A stretch of 64,000 nucleotides of DNA from Nibricoccus aquaticus. GTDB lineage: Bacteria > Verrucomicrobiota > Verrucomicrobiia > Opitutales > Opitutaceae. Location of the stretch: positions 1,550,001 through 1,614,000 of the forward strand of contig NZ_CP023344.1 of NCBI RefSeq assembly GCF_002310495.1, in the 5' to 3' direction. Below are positions 50,389 through 58,096 of this stretch, piece after piece; position 1 is the first letter of the stretch; each line of letters opens with the position of its first letter. The notes under the pieces are model-generated. The model was not told where the DNA came from. It did no database searches and saw only the letters and a program-made list of their open reading frames with translations. The position numbers and the translations under genes were made by a program.

Positions 50389-50390
50389 GA

Positions 50391-51152
50391 TCAGCTTTTT
50401 CCGCGGGCGACGAGTTCGAGCAGTTCGAAAGGCAGCTGTTCAAACTCCGGCTGGAGGTAGCGGGCCATCAACGCCCCGGAGCTCGCCAGGAGCGAGCAGC
50501 CCACGATGAAGCGTAGTGGATAACTGAGCACGAAGACGCTCATCTTGGGCACGGCGCGGCCAAGCACGGAGAATGCGAGCGTGATCAGGAAGTTCATCGC
50601 GATGAAGGGCGCGGCGATGCGGAAGCCGAGCTCGATGACGCTCGCCGTGCCGCGAATCAGGTACTCGACAGCAGCGGGGCTGAACGCGGGAGCGCCGGCG
50701 GCGGCAAAATCGAAACTGCGTGCGAAGGCGCTCAGCGCGCCGAGATGTCCACCGAGCAGGAAAAAAAGCACGCCGGCGAAGGCGGAGAGAAAGGCCGCGA
50801 GCGGTTCGGTGGAGGGCGCGGGCGAATCGATGCCGGGAGCGGCGGAGAGGCCGATTTCCTGGGTGATGAGGCGGCCAGCCATGTCCACAGAGGCGAAGAT
50901 CAGGCGGCCGACGAAGCCCATCACGAGGCCGAGGATGACTTCACCCATGCTCGCAAGGACGAGGTTGAAGTTATCTGTGGGCAACGTGGAGGCCCGTGGG
51001 ACGAGGCCGTAGAGCAAGGTCGCCAGCAGTGCGGAAATCGAGACGCGCACCATCGCGGGCAGCGGACGGGAGCCGAGCGTGGGCAGGAGCAGGATCAGGC
51101 CGAGCCCGCGCAGGAAAACCATCATCCATGCGAAGAGTTGTTCGACGGGCAT
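50391..51152 (-). CDS. fliR: flagellar export gate protein FliR
   Basis: Core export-gate subunit in the inner membrane. 253 residues, strongly hydrophobic with about six segments. The N-terminus is VEQLFAWMMVFLRGLGLILLLPTLGSRPLPAMVRVSISALLA. A second signature is MGEVILGLVMGFVGRLIFASVDMAGRLITQEIGLSAAPGIDS. The C-terminal part has MNFLITLAFSVLGRAVPKMSVFVLSYPLRFIVG. It is the last gene of the fliE-fliR run. It lies 48 bp after fliQ, a gap filled by an imperfect GAAAATC-type heptamer tract. Confidence 0.94.
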   Translation of the reverse strand: MPVEQLFAWMMVFLRGLGLILLLPTLGSRPLPAMVRVSISALLATLLYGLVPRASTLPTDNFNLVLASMGEVILGLVMGFVGRLIFASVDMAGRLITQEIGLSAAPGIDSPAPSTEPLAAFLSAFAGVLFFLLGGHLGALSAFARSFDFAAAGAPAFSPAAVEYLIRGTASVIELGFRIAAPFIAMNFLITLAFSVLGRAVPKMSVFVLSYPLRFIVGCSLLASSGALMARYLQPEFEQLPFELLELVARGKS

Positions 51153-51156
51153 CGGA

Positions 51157-51197
51157 GATTTTCTATTCCGGGATTTTCGCTAATCGAAATCGAAAAT
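51157..51197 (-). repeat. imperfect GAAAATC heptamer tract before fliR
   Basis: A rough 7-bp pattern (ATTTTCG, ATTTCG, ATTAGCG, AAAATCC, AAAATCT on the coding strand) fills the fliQ-fliR gap and ends four bases from the fliR ATG. Related to the tract at 15469-15500. Confidence 0.4.
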
Positions 51198-51200
51198 GCG

Positions 51201-51470
51201 TCAGTGGCCGAGCGTACTCATCTGGCTGATCGTGCGGGTGGCGAATTCGCTGAGCGAGCGCAGGAGCCAGGGGCCGAGGGCGATGCAGAGCACGGCGAAG
51301 GCGATCAACTTGGGAGCAAAGACAAGGGTCTGCTCCTGGATGCTGGTGACCGACTGAATCAGACTGGTGAGCAGGCCCATGAAGAGCATGACGGCGAGAA
51401 ACGGCGACACGATGTAGAGCGCGAAAACGATCACGTTCTTGAAGATGTCCACGGCCATTTCGGGATTCAT
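51201..51470 (-). CDS. fliQ: flagellar export gate protein FliQ
   Basis: 89-residue small inner-membrane export-gate subunit. Two hydrophobic helices: NVIVFALYIVSPFLAVMLFMGLLTSLIQSVTSIQEQTLVFAPKLIAFAVLCIALGPWLL. QSVTSIQEQTL is the conserved FliQ loop. Its ATG overlaps the fliP stop by 4 bp. Confidence 0.94.
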   Translation of the reverse strand: MNPEMAVDIFKNVIVFALYIVSPFLAVMLFMGLLTSLIQSVTSIQEQTLVFAPKLIAFAVLCIALGPWLLRSLSEFATRTISQMSTLGH

Positions 51471-52294
51471 AAACGGAAGGATTCGACGAGGTTTTTGACG
51501 ACGAGGTGCCAGCCATCCACGAGGACGAAGAGCAGGAGCTTAAAGGGCAATGCGACGACCGTCGGCGGCATCATCATCATGCCGAGCGCCATGAGCACGG
51601 ACGACACAAGGAAGTCGATGACGAGGAACGGCAGGAAGAGCAGGAATCCCATCTGAAACGCGGTCTGGAGTTCGCTAATCACGAAGGCGGGAATGATCAC
51701 GCGCATCGGCAAATCGGCTACAGGCGTGGGACCGAAGCGGCCGAGTTCGAGGAAGAACTCGATGTCGCGGGTGCGTGTCTGCTTCAGCATGAAGTCTTTC
51801 AGCGGCACGGCGGCTTTGTCGAAGGCTTCACCTGAGGCGATCTGACCGGCGAGGTAGGGCTGGAGCGCCTCGTTGTTCACGCGGTCGAAGATGGGGCCCA
51901 TCAGGAAGAACGTGAGGAAGAGCGAGAGGCCGACGATGATTTGATTCGAGGGCGCGGAGGGAACGCCGAGTGCGGTGCGGACGAAGCCGAGGACGATCAC
52001 GATGCGCGTGAAGCTGGTCATAAGCATGACCATCGACGGCGCGAGCGTGAGGAGCGTCATCACGATGACGATCTGGATGGCGACGCCGACATCGCCGGGC
52101 TTGTTGGCGCCTTCGAGGCCGATGTTCAGGCGGAAGGGTTGTTGGGCGGCAGGGGCGGTTGAGGGCGGAGGCGCGGCCGGGGCCTGGGCAGAGGCGGCGG
52201 GGGCGAAGAAAAAGAAGAGCGCGAGGAGGAGCGGCGTAAAAACACCGAACACGCGGGTCGCGAGAAAGCGGCGCGGGAGACGGAGCGCGTTCAT
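51467..52294 (-). CDS. fliP: flagellar export gate protein FliP
   Basis: Core export-gate subunit. 275 residues with a signal peptide ending ASA (about residue 36) and a Pro/Ala linker. Conserved blocks: LTLAPSMVMLMTSFTRIVIVLGFVRTALG, APSNQIIVGLSLFLTFFLMGPIFD, VIIPAFVISELQTAFQMGFLLFLPFLVIDFLVSSVLMALGMMMMPP and LLLFVLVDGWHLVVKNLV. Start overlaps the fliO stop by 4 bp. Confidence 0.96.
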   Translation of the reverse strand: MNALRLPRRFLATRVFGVFTPLLLALFFFFAPAASAQAPAAPPPSTAPAAQQPFRLNIGLEGANKPGDVGVAIQIVIVMTLLTLAPSMVMLMTSFTRIVIVLGFVRTALGVPSAPSNQIIVGLSLFLTFFLMGPIFDRVNNEALQPYLAGQIASGEAFDKAAVPLKDFMLKQTRTRDIEFFLELGRFGPTPVADLPMRVIIPAFVISELQTAFQMGFLLFLPFLVIDFLVSSVLMALGMMMMPPTVVALPFKLLLFVLVDGWHLVVKNLVESFRL

Positions 52295-52872
52295 GGCTTT
52301 TTCTCCTCGGGATGAGTGCGTTCGTCGCCGAGCGGGGTGAGCAAATTGATCTGACCCGGAGTAACGCCGAGGAGGAATTTTTTCCCGTCGTAGTTGGCGA
52401 CGATCAGGTACTGGCGTCCGCCGAGGGGACGGGTTTCCTCGATCTGGAGTTTGCGTTGTCCGCGGGCGGAGAGCGGACCGGACTGGCGGCGCTGGATGAG
52501 AACCCAGACTCCGCCGGCGGCGAGCGCAAAGGCAGCGAGCATGATGAGCATATTGCCCATGGAGGAGGATTTTTCGGCGGGAGCGGTCGCGGGGCGCTCG
52601 GCGCTGTTGCGCGGGTAAATGATCTGGTCCGGGGAGGCGGGCTTTTCGGCGGGCGCTTTTTCGGCGGACTTATCGGCGGGTTTCTCCGGGGATTTCTCCA
52701 CGGATGGGGCAGCTTCGGGAGCTGCACTCATCGGCTGCGCCATCGCCAAAACGGCGCAGCCGACTACCACTAGCAGCCAGCGGGTGACGCTGGTAATTGT
52801 TTGGGCGCTACGCGCCCGGAAAGTGAGAGGGACCAAGTTCCAAGTGCCAAAGATCAGCGGGATCGTTTTCAA
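52291..52872 (-). CDS. fliO: flagellar assembly protein FliO
   Basis: FliP assembly chaperone of the inner membrane. As called from the ATG at 52872 it has 193 residues: an exported N-part (WLLVVVGCAVLAMAQPMSA), an Ala/Pro/Lys/Glu linker, a membrane helix (MGNMLIMLAAFALAAGGVWVLIQ, about 105-127) and a FliO C-terminal domain (QRKLQIEETRPLGGRQYLIVANYDGKKFLLGVTPGQINLL). The first 25 codons overlap a TTGGNNC heptamer tract (52830-52850) and a hairpin (52803-52817), so the real start may be downstream, perhaps a non-ATG codon near TSVTRWLL. Confidence 0.85.
   Translation of the reverse strand: MKTIPLIFGTWNLVPLTFRARSAQTITSVTRWLLVVVGCAVLAMAQPMSAAPEAAPSVEKSPEKPADKSAEKAPAEKPASPDQIIYPRNSAERPATAPAEKSSSMGNMLIMLAAFALAAGGVWVLIQRRQSGPLSARGQRKLQIEETRPLGGRQYLIVANYDGKKFLLGVTPGQINLLTPLGDERTHPEEKKP
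52803..52850 (-). repeat. TTGGNNC heptamers plus hairpin in the fliO start region
   Basis: On the coding strand TTGGCAC, TTGGAAC, TTGGTCC (52850-52830) are followed by GGGCGC-GTA-GCGCCC (52817-52803). Elsewhere in this window heptamers end just before start codons. Confidence 0.6.
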
Positions 52873-52959
52873 CGGTGCGGATGGGTTGGCTCTGGGTCTG
52901 AAGGTTTTCTTGGTCGTTGGGAAGTTTGGCGTTCAGGTATTTGCGTCGCGGAGCGGAGG

Positions 52960-53208
52960 TTATGCTTTGGAGCCGACGAGTTCGGTGATCTTGATGCCGA
53001 AGCTGTCTTCGACGACGACGACTTCACCGTAGGCGATGAGTTTGTCGTTCACGTAGAGGCCGACGGGGTCGCTGGCGTGCTGGCTGAGCTGGATGACAGC
53101 GCCGGGCGCGAGTTCGAGGACTTCGCGCATGGGCAGCTGGCAGGAGCCGAGCTGGACGGTGACTTTGACTTTAACGTCAAGGACGAGATCGAGAGTCTTA
53201 TCTTCCAT
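52960..53208 (-). CDS. fliN: flagellar switch protein FliN
   Basis: C-ring component. 82 residues, a minimal SpoA domain: LVLDVKVKVTVQLGSCQLPMREVLELAPGAVIQLSQHASDPVGLYVNDKLIAYGEVVVVEDSFGIKITEL. This is shorter than the E. coli FliN, lacking an N-terminal extension. Its start overlaps the fliM end by 11 bp. Confidence 0.94.
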   Translation of the reverse strand: MEDKTLDLVLDVKVKVTVQLGSCQLPMREVLELAPGAVIQLSQHASDPVGLYVNDKLIAYGEVVVVEDSFGIKITELVGSKA

Positions 53209-54247
53209 GGGGAGAGGCTTTGGGTTTCGGAGTTTCTTCCGAGACGATTTTCTTGGTGAGCTTCACGGCGACGCGGTCGCTTTCTAGTCCGACGGTGCCC
53301 ATGAATTTAGGCGTGCCGTTGAGGGTGACGCGGGTCTGTTCGACGATGGTGGAGGGCATCTCGATGATGTCGCCGACGCGGAGATTGGTGATTTCGCGGA
53401 GGGAAAGTTCGAAGGCATCCCACTCGGCGCGGGCGGGGATGGTGATGTGTTCGTAGATGGGTTTCCACTCAGCCTTGAGGGCGATGCCGCCGGGGGCGGA
53501 GTCTTTCTGGCGGCGGGCCTGCATGGTTTTCACCATGGGCTCGATGGTGTAGTAAGGGACGCCGATCTGGATCTGTTCGGAGCAGTCGCCGAAGTTGGCC
53601 TCGAGGGTGAGGCCGAGCATGATGGCGTCTTTCGGAGAAGTCTGGAGGAAGCGGCCGTTGTTCTCGTGGCCGATGACCTGGGGATGGAGCTCTTTCTCGT
53701 GTTTCCACTGGTGGCACCACTCTTCGAGGATGATCATGATGATGTCTTCGAGGAGGGCTACCTCGATCTCGGTGAGGTAGCGTTCGAGTTTCACCGAGTG
53801 GCCGCGGCCGCCGAGCATGCGATCGACGAGCGTGAGGGCCAGGCGCGGATTGATGTCGAGGATGCCGACACCGAGGAGGGGTTCGGCCTTGAACAGGCAG
53901 AGGTGGGTCGGATTGGGCAGGCTGTCCGTGAATTTTTGATACGTGAGCGTGGTGAGCTTCGCCATTTTGAGGGCGAACTCCATGCGGAGGAAAAGGGAGA
54001 GGCGGGCGGTGAGGTAGCGGATGAAGTCTTCCTGGAGGAGGCGGAGGCGGCGCAGCTCGACTTCGGTGAGGAAGACGGGGTTGCGGAAGTCGTAGGTCTC
54101 GATCTTGGGCAGGTTGTTCGCGTCAACCTTGCGACCGTCGGCGCGGAAGATCTGCTGCTTCGGCGCGACAACAGCCTCGGAGAGGAGTCTGTCGATTTCG
54201 CTCTGATCGAGGACTTCGCTGAAGTTGGGTGTTTGATCGTCGGCCAT
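53198..54247 (-). CDS. fliM: flagellar switch protein FliM
   Basis: C-ring protein that binds phospho-CheY and joins FliG to FliN. 349 residues. The N-terminal CheY-binding motif is VLDQSEIDRLL. The middle domain follows: RRLRLLQEDFIRYLTARLSLFLRMEF, LGVGILDINPRLALTLVDRMLGGRG. The C-terminal SpoA domain has FELSLREITNLRVGDIIEMPSTIVEQTRVTLNGTPKFMGTVGL. 46 bp after fliL. Confidence 0.95.
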   Translation of the reverse strand: MADDQTPNFSEVLDQSEIDRLLSEAVVAPKQQIFRADGRKVDANNLPKIETYDFRNPVFLTEVELRRLRLLQEDFIRYLTARLSLFLRMEFALKMAKLTTLTYQKFTDSLPNPTHLCLFKAEPLLGVGILDINPRLALTLVDRMLGGRGHSVKLERYLTEIEVALLEDIIMIILEEWCHQWKHEKELHPQVIGHENNGRFLQTSPKDAIMLGLTLEANFGDCSEQIQIGVPYYTIEPMVKTMQARRQKDSAPGGIALKAEWKPIYEHITIPARAEWDAFELSLREITNLRVGDIIEMPSTIVEQTRVTLNGTPKFMGTVGLESDRVAVKLTKKIVSEETPKPKASPHGR

Positions 54248-54293
54248 GGTGATCGGTTACGAGATGAAAGGGAGTGCGTCGGGGAGGTCCGGT

Positions 54294-54908
54294 TTATTGG
54301 ACGACGAAGTCGGCGAAGTAGATCTGCTCGGCGACGCGGCGGCCGATGGCCTGGTTGTAGGCGAGGATGAGTTTTTCGCGGATGATGTTTTTGGCGCCGG
54401 CTTCTTCAAGGTCGGCGAGGGAGAGCGAGGAGAGGACGTTGAGGCTGATGTCCACGATCTCAGGCTTCTTGGCTTCGAAAGTAGCGCGGAGATTTTTGTC
54501 CGTGCCTTTGATGAGGAAGGAAGTCTTGAGGTAGCGGGTGCCCATGGTGCCGGCGAGGTTCACGACGATGTTCTCCATCAGGTATTCGTTGCCTGGACCG
54601 GAGGGGGCGGCTTCGCCTTTTTTGCCGTGGCCGCCGCTTTCCTTGGCGGGTTCGGCGTGGGCTTCGGCCTCGGCGGCGTGATCGCCTTCCGCGGTGGCGG
54701 GCATGGTGGCGATTTGTTTTTTGAGTTGAGGGATGAGCACGAACTGGCCGATGGCGAAGCTGAGGACGGGGGCGAGGACGATGACGGCGATGACCGGGAG
54801 AAGCGCAGCCATGGGCTTGGCGGCGGGCTTGGCGGCAGCGGCGTCAGGGCCGGGCGCGGCTTCTTTGGCGGCTTCTTTTGCCGGAGCGGCTTCGGGTTTT
54901 GCGGCCAT
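54294..54908 (-). CDS. fliL: flagellar stator-associated protein FliL
   Basis: Inner-membrane protein that supports the stator. 204 residues. A long Ala/Glu/Lys/Pro N-tail (1-32), a membrane helix (LLPVIAVIVLAPVLSFAIGQFVLIP) and a His/Glu/Ala linker precede the SPFH-like domain (YLMENIVVNLAGTMGTRYLKTSFLIKGTD). KPEIVDISLNVLSSLSLADLEEAGAKNIIREKLILAYN lies near the end. The leader contains a four-unit GTTGAGA element. Confidence 0.85.
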   Translation of the reverse strand: MAAKPEAAPAKEAAKEAAPGPDAAAAKPAAKPMAALLPVIAVIVLAPVLSFAIGQFVLIPQLKKQIATMPATAEGDHAAEAEAHAEPAKESGGHGKKGEAAPSGPGNEYLMENIVVNLAGTMGTRYLKTSFLIKGTDKNLRATFEAKKPEIVDISLNVLSSLSLADLEEAGAKNIIREKLILAYNQAIGRRVAEQIYFADFVVQ

Positions 54909-54921
54909 TTGAGGAAGAAAA

Positions 54922-54949
54922 GTTGAGAGTTGAGGGCTGAGAGTTGAGA
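54922..54949 (+). repeat. four-unit GTTGAGA heptamer element upstream of fliL
   Basis: GTTGAGA, GTTGAGG, GCTGAGA, GTTGAGA then GAC, between flgE and fliL, ending 13 bases from the fliL ATG on the coding strand. Almost identical to the copy in flhF at 41672. Confidence 0.85.
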
Positions 54950-54979
54950 GACGAAGCGGTCAGCTCCCGGCGGCCGATC

Positions 54980-55849
54980 TTAGCGCTTCAGGTTGACGAT
55001 TTCTTCGAGAACCTGGTCGGAGATGGTGACGAGGCGGGAGCTGGCCTGGAAGGAGCGCTGGGTGGTGATCATGTTGGCGAACTCTTCGGTGAGGTCGACG
55101 TTGGCGAGCTCAAGGGTGCCGGCCTGGATGGCGCCGAGGCCGTTGCCGCCAGGGGCGTTGCCTGCGGCGGTGGGGGGATTGGCGCCGATGATGCCGGCGG
55201 CACTGAAGCCGGTGAAGAGGTTGTCGCCGGATTTAATGAGGGCGGTGGGATCGCTGTAGGCTTGGAGGAGTACTTGGTTGGTGGTGACGGAGGTGCCGTC
55301 GGAGTAGAACTCGGTGAGGTTACCGGAAGCACTGATGCTGAAGGAGGTGAGCTCGGTGCCGGTGGGCGGGGTGCCGAGCTGGATGTCGCCGAAGGCGGCG
55401 GGCGGGGTGCCGGCGACACCACCGGTGGCGCCCTGGACGCGGTAGCCCTGGTAGGTGACGAGGTAGCCGTTGTCATCGACGCGGAAGTTACCGGCGCGGG
55501 TGGCGAAAACCTGGCCGTCGGCGGGGTTGGAGACGAGGAAGAAGCCGTTGCCGGAGACGCCGAGGTCGGTATTCAGTCCGGTCGTACTGAGCGCGCCCTG
55601 GGTGAAGCGGGTGCCGATCTGGGAGAGGCGGACGCCGGTGCCGACCTGGGTGGCGGATTGATTGGAGGAGGATCCGGTGGAGGGGGCGGAGGAGCGCAGG
55701 GTGTTGGAGAAGCTGTCGGCGAAGCTGACGGTGGAGCCTTTGAAGCCGACGGTGTTCACGTTGGAGACGTTGTTACCGATGACTTCGAGGGCTTTGGTGA
55801 AGCTGCGCATGGCGGAGACGCCGGAGGTGAGTGTGCCGATGAGTGACAT
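54980..55849 (-). CDS. flgE: flagellar hook protein, short FlgE-type
   Basis: 289 residues. N-terminal rod/hook signature MSLIGTLTSGVSAMRSFTKALEVIGNNVSNVNTVGFKG. FlgE-type middle: LSQIGTRFTQGALSTTGLNTDLGVSGNGFFLVSNPADGQVFATRAGNFRVDDNGYLVTYQGYRVQG. C-terminal: LELANVDLTEEFANMITTQRSFQASSRLVTISDQVLEEIVNLKR. It is shorter than the E. coli hook protein, so outer domains are small. Immediately after flgD, which supports FlgE rather than FlgG or FlgF. Confidence 0.85.
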   Translation of the reverse strand: MSLIGTLTSGVSAMRSFTKALEVIGNNVSNVNTVGFKGSTVSFADSFSNTLRSSAPSTGSSSNQSATQVGTGVRLSQIGTRFTQGALSTTGLNTDLGVSGNGFFLVSNPADGQVFATRAGNFRVDDNGYLVTYQGYRVQGATGGVAGTPPAAFGDIQLGTPPTGTELTSFSISASGNLTEFYSDGTSVTTNQVLLQAYSDPTALIKSGDNLFTGFSAAGIIGANPPTAAGNAPGGNGLGAIQAGTLELANVDLTEEFANMITTQRSFQASSRLVTISDQVLEEIVNLKR

Positions 55850-55900
55850 AGGAGGAGCGGTTGGGTGAGAACTGAGCGGTTTTAGTTAATTGAAAGAGGA

Positions 55901-56332
55901 TCAGGCGGCGGGAACTTCCGCAGCGGGTTTGACGCTGGTGACGGAAGAGAAGGCGTATTTCTGACCGCCGATGTTGATATAAACGCTGGTGGCGTCGGCG
56001 GAGACGGAATCGACGACACCGGTGATGTCGCCGTCCTTGCCAGCGACGGTGACTTCGCGGCCCAACATGCCGCTGGCGGCCTGCATCTGGGTGTCGGCGC
56101 GGAGGTAGCCCATTTCTTTGGCCAGAGTGTTCTGGGCTTCGAGGGCGGAGAAGTTGGCCATCTGGGCGATGAAGGCGGTGTCTTCCATGGGTTTCATCGG
56201 ATCCTGCTTGGCGAGCTGGACGGTGATGAGTTTGAGGAAGTCATCCTGGCCGAGATTTTTTTGGGGGACGCGGGCGTTGGTATTAGCGGCGTCTGTAGCG
56301 GTGTAGTTACCGGAAATGGCAGAAGTGCTCAT
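55901..56332 (-). CDS. flgD: flagellar hook scaffold protein FlgD
   Basis: Hook-capping protein. 143 residues. The conserved N-terminal block is LGQDDFLKLITVQLAKQDPMKPMEDTAFIAQMANFSALEAQNTLAKEM, then a short beta domain (MLGREVTVAGKDGDITGVVDSVSADATSVYINIGGQKYAFSSVTSV). It lacks the larger C-terminal Fn3/TUDOR portion of longer homologues. Nine bases after fliK. Confidence 0.93.
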   Translation of the reverse strand: MSTSAISGNYTATDAANTNARVPQKNLGQDDFLKLITVQLAKQDPMKPMEDTAFIAQMANFSALEAQNTLAKEMGYLRADTQMQAASGMLGREVTVAGKDGDITGVVDSVSADATSVYINIGGQKYAFSSVTSVKPAAEVPAA

Positions 56333-56341
56333 GAGCTTAAA

Positions 56342-57994
56342 TCAGGCAAAGGCGTGGAGGTGGAGGGCCGTGTCGGGCCGGGCGAAGGCGGTCGCCGGAG
56401 CGGCGGCAACCGTGGACGAGGACGGGCCGCGACCGGTGGTCGTGGCGAAAGTGTGGGCGGCGGCGTTGGCGGATTGCTCGGCCTGGCGTTGCTGGCGGGA
56501 GGAGTCGCCGCCGAGGGAGAAGCCACGCGCATCGGCGGGCGGGGTGTTGAAAACAGGATCGGCGACGCGGTAGGGGCGCGAGTCGGAGGCGGAGGCAACC
56601 TGGACCTGCCACTCGCGGGCGATGGTGTCGCGGAGTTCGGGGGAGTCAGTGCGGAAGGTGGTCTTCACGACGCCGTCGCGGTATTCGACTTTAACGGACA
56701 GGCGCTCGGTCTGGCTGAAATTGAAGCGGACTTCGACGGAGTTGCGCTCGACCGCCCAGAGGCCGTCGGCGATGTCGCGGATCTCGCTCACTATCTGGGC
56801 GGCCTGCGTGGAGGAGACGGCGCTGGTGGCGGCAGCTTCGGAGGGGCGCTCCATCGTCTTGGTGCCAGCGGCGGACGTACCGAGGAGCGACAAGGCTCCG
56901 TCGATAAGACGGGCGACAAACGGGGTGGAACGAGCATCCTGATTCATGGAATCCCCCCAGTTTGCAGCGTCCGTGCCAACGGGATTCATATCACGCGCTA
57001 ACTCTTTATCACCAACACTTAGAAAGTTATTTTTATTCGCACCGATTGAGGGGTTCACCCCAGACGCGATGGGCGACACCCCAGAATCGAGAGAAGCGGC
57101 AATTTTTTCCGAAGCGGTGCGGGAGGAGGTCTTTTGGGTCGCTAAGCGGCGCAGGTTGGCGGCGTCGTGAGCCGGGGCGGCGGAGCCGGAGGATTGTTGG
57201 GCGAACGTGGCGGATTCGAGGGACGCATCGGTGACTGCGGGAGCGACGGATGATGCGGGCGTGGGAGCGAAGGGCGTTTGCTCGGCGGAGAGCATGTCGG
57301 CCGGGATCGCGAGGCCGGATTCGGCGGAAGGCGATGAGGGAGAGAGTTCGGGCTGGAGCTGGTAGTCGATGACCTCGGCGCCTTGCTGGAGGAGATCGCG
57401 GGTGGTGAGGCCGGCGTCGGTGGCCGCGGGGTCGAGGGTGAAGGCGGCGGTGGTATCAGTTTCCTGGGCACCGACGGCCTCGGCGGGGACCGTGTCAGGG
57501 AAATAGACTTCGCGGTCTTTGCCGGTGGTGAACTGGGGGGCGGCAAATTTTGCATCGCACTCGACGTGGACGTCGGCGGAGTCGGGAGAGCGGGTGTCGC
57601 CGGCGATGCTGAAATCGGCGGGGACTTCGGGTGACGGCGGTTGCTGCAAGGCGACGGGGGCGCCGATGAAGGTGAGCAGCGCGGCGAGTTCCTCGGGGTT
57701 GAGGACGTCTTTGTCGGTGGCGGTGCTGGTCTGGTCGCCGGGCTTGGCTTCTTTCGCGGCTTTGGCTGCGGCTTCGGCGAGGGCGGCTTGAGCGGCTTTT
57801 TCAGCGGCAACGGCGGCGCGGACGGAGCCGGTGACGGAGTTGCGCGGGCCGGATTTGCCGGAGGACGGAGAGGCTTGATTCAGAGCAGAATCAAAGGAGG
57901 CGCCAGAGTCGTTGGATGACTGGGCCGAAGAGGGATTCGCGGGCGCGGAAGAGGCGGGCGCGGGAGCAGGCAGGAAAGAGATGGTGGATGGCAT
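56342..57994 (-). CDS. fliK: flagellar hook-length control protein FliK-like
   Basis: 550 residues. The N-terminal ~400 residues are low complexity, Ala/Ser/Pro/Asp-rich, as in FliK rulers. The C-terminal Flg_hook part has EIRDIADGLWAVERNSVEVRFNFSQTERLSVKVEYRDGVVKTTFRTDSPELRDTIAREWQVQV. The sequence is poorly conserved, so the call relies on this C-terminal pattern and on its position before flgD. 102 bp separate it from the preceding motE-like gene. Confidence 0.75.
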   Translation of the reverse strand: MPSTISFLPAPAPASSAPANPSSAQSSNDSGASFDSALNQASPSSGKSGPRNSVTGSVRAAVAAEKAAQAALAEAAAKAAKEAKPGDQTSTATDKDVLNPEELAALLTFIGAPVALQQPPSPEVPADFSIAGDTRSPDSADVHVECDAKFAAPQFTTGKDREVYFPDTVPAEAVGAQETDTTAAFTLDPAATDAGLTTRDLLQQGAEVIDYQLQPELSPSSPSAESGLAIPADMLSAEQTPFAPTPASSVAPAVTDASLESATFAQQSSGSAAPAHDAANLRRLATQKTSSRTASEKIAASLDSGVSPIASGVNPSIGANKNNFLSVGDKELARDMNPVGTDAANWGDSMNQDARSTPFVARLIDGALSLLGTSAAGTKTMERPSEAAATSAVSSTQAAQIVSEIRDIADGLWAVERNSVEVRFNFSQTERLSVKVEYRDGVVKTTFRTDSPELRDTIAREWQVQVASASDSRPYRVADPVFNTPPADARGFSLGGDSSRQQRQAEQSANAAAHTFATTTGRGPSSSTVAAAPATAFARPDTALHLHAFA

Positions 57995-58096
57995 CGAGCA
58001 TAACCCGTCCTTGGGCTGAGGTTACCCGCTCCATCCATGGGGCGAGGGCGCTGACTGTGTTGAAGAAAAAGAGCGGTAGAAAAACTCGGGCGACGA

